Below, in pieces: positions 48,559 through 49,900 of a stretch of DNA of 49,900 nt (position 1 is its first letter; every line of letters begins with the position of its first letter). The position numbers and the translations under genes are program-made. The stretch is from a virus. The notes beneath the pieces are model-generated. The model saw only the letters and a program-made list of their open reading frames with translations, ran no database searches and was not told the origin of the DNA. The DNA lies in the IMG/VR virus record IMGVR_UViG_3300022924_000003, positions 1 to 49,900 of that record. The stretch is one strand, 5' to 3'.

Positions 48559-48825
48559 ATGCTAACAACACTTTCACAATCTCGCCCTCAATCTCGCCCT
48601 CAATCCATGTACGGCCATACGGCCCAAAAAGCTCGCCAGCTCAAATACTATAAAGAGCAAGGGATTCAGCTAATGAACCAGATTGAAGACAAGACTGGTG
48701 TAATCATGTGCGATAGTGAGCATTCACACCTTGAAACGTCTTATTGGAACTATGCTGATAGTCAAGACATTCACGGTTTGAGATGTGTATACAATAAGCT
48801 CACTAAAATTGTGGATTCCCTATGA
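48559..48825 (+). CDS. 88-aa hypothetical protein with Ser-Arg-Pro repeat
   Basis: ATG at 48559, preceded by the same 17-base leader (TGGGAGAAAAGATCATG) as the clamp-like gene. The N-terminus carries QSRPQSRPQS, from a 12-bp direct repeat CAATCTCGCCCT. Then a helical part (AQKARQLKYYKEQGIQLMNQ). The stop overlaps the next gene (ATGA). Function unknown. Confidence 0.6.
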   Translation: MLTTLSQSRPQSRPQSMYGHTAQKARQLKYYKEQGIQLMNQIEDKTGVIMCDSEHSHLETSYWNYADSQDIHGLRCVYNKLTKIVDSL

Positions 48826-48890
48826 GCTTAACAGATTCAATCATTGCCTTTGTTGTAGTATTACTATTCACATTTGGAGTTTTAAAATGA
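48822..48890 (+). CDS. 22-aa membrane micropeptide 1
   Basis: ATG at 48822 overlaps the upstream stop; its stop overlaps the ATG at 48887. Protein: MSLTDSIIAFVVVLLFTFGVLK, one transmembrane helix. The DNA ATTTGGAGTTTTAAAATGA at its end also supplies the GGAG site of the next gene. A close paralogue lies at 49586. Coupling peptide or tiny membrane protein. Confidence 0.5.
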   Translation: MSLTDSIIAFVVVLLFTFGVLK

Positions 48891-49273
48891 CTTTATCAGA
48901 AATACTAACCCTCGTTGGAGACTCGGGAAAAACATTTAAGCGTAAGGGGCTCTCAAGAGCTTACAAGGTGCTAGATGGCTCGGTTATCCCTGTTAGTATT
49001 GTTAAAACTCGTGAGATTCTATTCCATCATGTAGAGTTTCTAACTGCTAAAGACTTCGAGTTGGTAGAAGATAAGAAAGCGCAAAAAGAAGTTACCTTGT
49101 ACAAATACACCTATTGTAAAAAGAAAAAGGTTAATGGCCAATCTAAGCGATACATTGTGGAGTCTAACTGGACCACAGGAGAGTGGAACGTGGACGCGTA
49201 TCATGTTCTTAAAGTAGAAACTAAAAAAGTAATGCTTGAAGTACCTGACGAAAATATCAAAGAGGAGTTTTAA
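48887..49273 (+). CDS. 128-aa hypothetical protein
   Basis: ATG at 48887 with GGAG in the end of the micropeptide gene; a start at 48785 would overlap two genes. A soluble protein, rich in Lys and beta-strand segments (SRAYKVLDGSVIPVSIV, KKVNGQSKRYIVESNWTTGE). Acidic end (VPDENIKEEF). No catalytic motif; family not recognised. Confidence 0.65.
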   Translation: MTLSEILTLVGDSGKTFKRKGLSRAYKVLDGSVIPVSIVKTREILFHHVEFLTAKDFELVEDKKAQKEVTLYKYTYCKKKKVNGQSKRYIVESNWTTGEWNVDAYHVLKVETKKVMLEVPDENIKEEF

Positions 49274-49274
49274 A

Positions 49275-49586
49275 ATGAAGCTTAAAGAATTTAAAAAGAT
49301 CATGTTTAAAGCAATGGAATCTCTTGAAGCTCGCCATGACTTTACGTGTAACTTGATAGGTAAGGCGCAGTTTGGGGATGATAAAATATTGGCCAACAGA
49401 GAAGGCGTAGAATGTGATTATGCATACGTTTTTGATGTAACTCATTTTTCTTTTATTGAGAGGGAGCTGATGCCCCTCGGTAAAATCTACCCTCAAGTCG
49501 TGGCTGAAGTCTGGGAAATGCGCAAGAACGCTCTAGCAATGTACTACGCTCAATCTCTAGCATTTAAAACATACGAGGAGCTTTAA
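49275..49586 (+). CDS. 103-aa hypothetical protein
   Basis: ATG at 49275 follows GAGGAG by 7 nt; the in-frame ATG at 49236 lies inside the previous gene. Helical N-terminus (KLKEFKKIMFKAMESLEARH) with a middle that includes NREGVECDYAYVFDV. C-terminal helix (ALAMYYAQSLAFKTYEEL). The stop shares a base with the next ATG. Not recognised. Confidence 0.65.
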   Translation: MKLKEFKKIMFKAMESLEARHDFTCNLIGKAQFGDDKILANREGVECDYAYVFDVTHFSFIERELMPLGKIYPQVVAEVWEMRKNALAMYYAQSLAFKTYEEL

Positions 49587-49654
49587 TGCAACCGTGGGAG
49601 CAGTGCCTCGCGATGGTCATAATACTAATATTTACATTTGGAGTTTTAAAATGA
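49586..49654 (+). CDS. 22-aa membrane micropeptide 2
   Basis: Starts at ATG 49586 (TAATG overlap) and stops at 49652-49654 overlapping the next ATG at 49651. Protein: MQPWEQCLAMVIILIFTFGVLK. The last seven residues (FTFGVLK) and their DNA match micropeptide 1; the N-termini differ. Another GGAG site for the downstream gene lies in the shared end. Confidence 0.5.
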   Translation: MQPWEQCLAMVIILIFTFGVLK

Positions 49655-49900
49655 ACAAGTCTAAATTAATCAATGGCTTCACTAAGACTGATATGAAGTA
49701 CGAGATCATTAAGAACTATAAGGGCCGTGCATATGATGAAGAGATTAAAAAGTGCATGTACTTAACGGGTGAAGGTAAGAAGTGTGCAGTCGGGTGCTTT
49801 ATCCCTGATACTAGTCGCTTGGCTCAGAAACATATGGGTGGAGCCCATTCTCTATTTGATAGGTACCCTAAGCTGAGTAAGGTAATGCCTTTAGACGCTT
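49651..49900 (+). CDS. N-terminal part of the 121-aa protein split by the circle junction
   Basis: ATG at 49651 (GGAG at 49640-49643, ATGA overlap with micropeptide 2). The frame runs off the window end; bases 49774-49900 repeat 1-127, and the stop is at 241-243 of the window. The N-terminus is MNKSKLINGFTKTDMKYEII, then YKGRAYDEEIKKC. Joined product is 121 residues. Confidence 0.75.
   Translation, partial: MNKSKLINGFTKTDMKYEIIKNYKGRAYDEEIKKCMYLTGEGKKCAVGCFIPDTSRLAQKHMGGAHSLFDRYPKLSKVMPLDA
49774..49900. repeat. right copy of 127-bp terminal repeat
   Basis: Identical to 1-127. It should be removed once when the genome is circularised. See the left copy. Confidence 0.93.

Noticed and set aside
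1-49900. Integrase, CI-type lysogeny module or attachment site
   Set aside because: No tyrosine or serine recombinase motifs are seen. Two XRE proteins alone do not show lysogeny, and no obvious tRNA-overlapping direct repeat was found.

Overview
The window is the complete genome of a short-tailed (podovirus-like) double-stranded DNA phage, presented as a linearised circle. The first 127 bases recur exactly as the last 127, and one reading frame runs out of the right end and continues in frame from base 1. The unique circle is therefore about 49,773 bp, and the cut lies inside a gene. The host cannot be named from the sequence. A lipobox-bearing lipoprotein and a membrane-anchored coiled-coil protein in the lysis region suggest a Gram-negative host. 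I see no integrase, no RNA polymerase, no reverse transcriptase and no CRISPR array.

Layout. A 1.7-kb non-coding control region (about 46,282-47,994) separates two divergent gene blocks. The plus-strand (early/replication) block starts from a good sigma70-type promoter at 47,934-47,962, crosses the circle junction and runs to 18,353. It begins with a putative mini sliding clamp, then many small proteins (membrane peptides, zinc-ribbon proteins, two XRE-type regulators, a free-standing HNH endonuclease). It ends in a replication module: DEDD exonuclease, SNF2-type helicase, DUF2800-like PD-(D/E)XK/Fe-S nuclease, DUF2815-like ssDNA-binding protein, family A DNA polymerase with 3'-5' exonuclease, a Holliday-junction-resolvase-like nuclease and a VapE-like primase-helicase. 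A hairpin-rich untranslated stretch of about 150 nt follows the primase.

The minus-strand (late) block reads from tRNA-Pro and tRNA-Gln at about 46,281 down to 18,346. It contains a small zinc metallopeptidase, then a well-formed promoter (45,641-45,668), terminase small and large subunits, portal, a Bbp19-like protein, scaffold, capsid, a Bbp16-like cement protein, two T7-like tail tube proteins, three internal-virion/ejection proteins (one of 2,224 residues with an N-terminal GH24 lysozyme and an internal HELSH zincin motif), two tail-fibre proteins and a lysis cassette ending in an NlpC/P60 endolysin. The two blocks converge at 18,346-18,353 with overlapping stop codons.

The head genes resemble the Bordetella phage BPP-1 type and the tail and ejection genes resemble T7, so the particle is mosaic. 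The most striking unexplained signals are: (1) ten otherwise unrelated proteins, early and late, that all end in a small or acidic residue followed by Leu-Val or Leu-Ile; (2) an iteron-like word family whose orientation flips in the middle of the control region, next to a 17-bp inverted repeat enclosing an AT-rich core; (3) the hairpin-rich RNA region after the primase; (4) a clamp-like first early gene in a phage with a Leu762-type polymerase; (5) two paralogous 22-residue membrane peptides that each overlap the start of the next gene.
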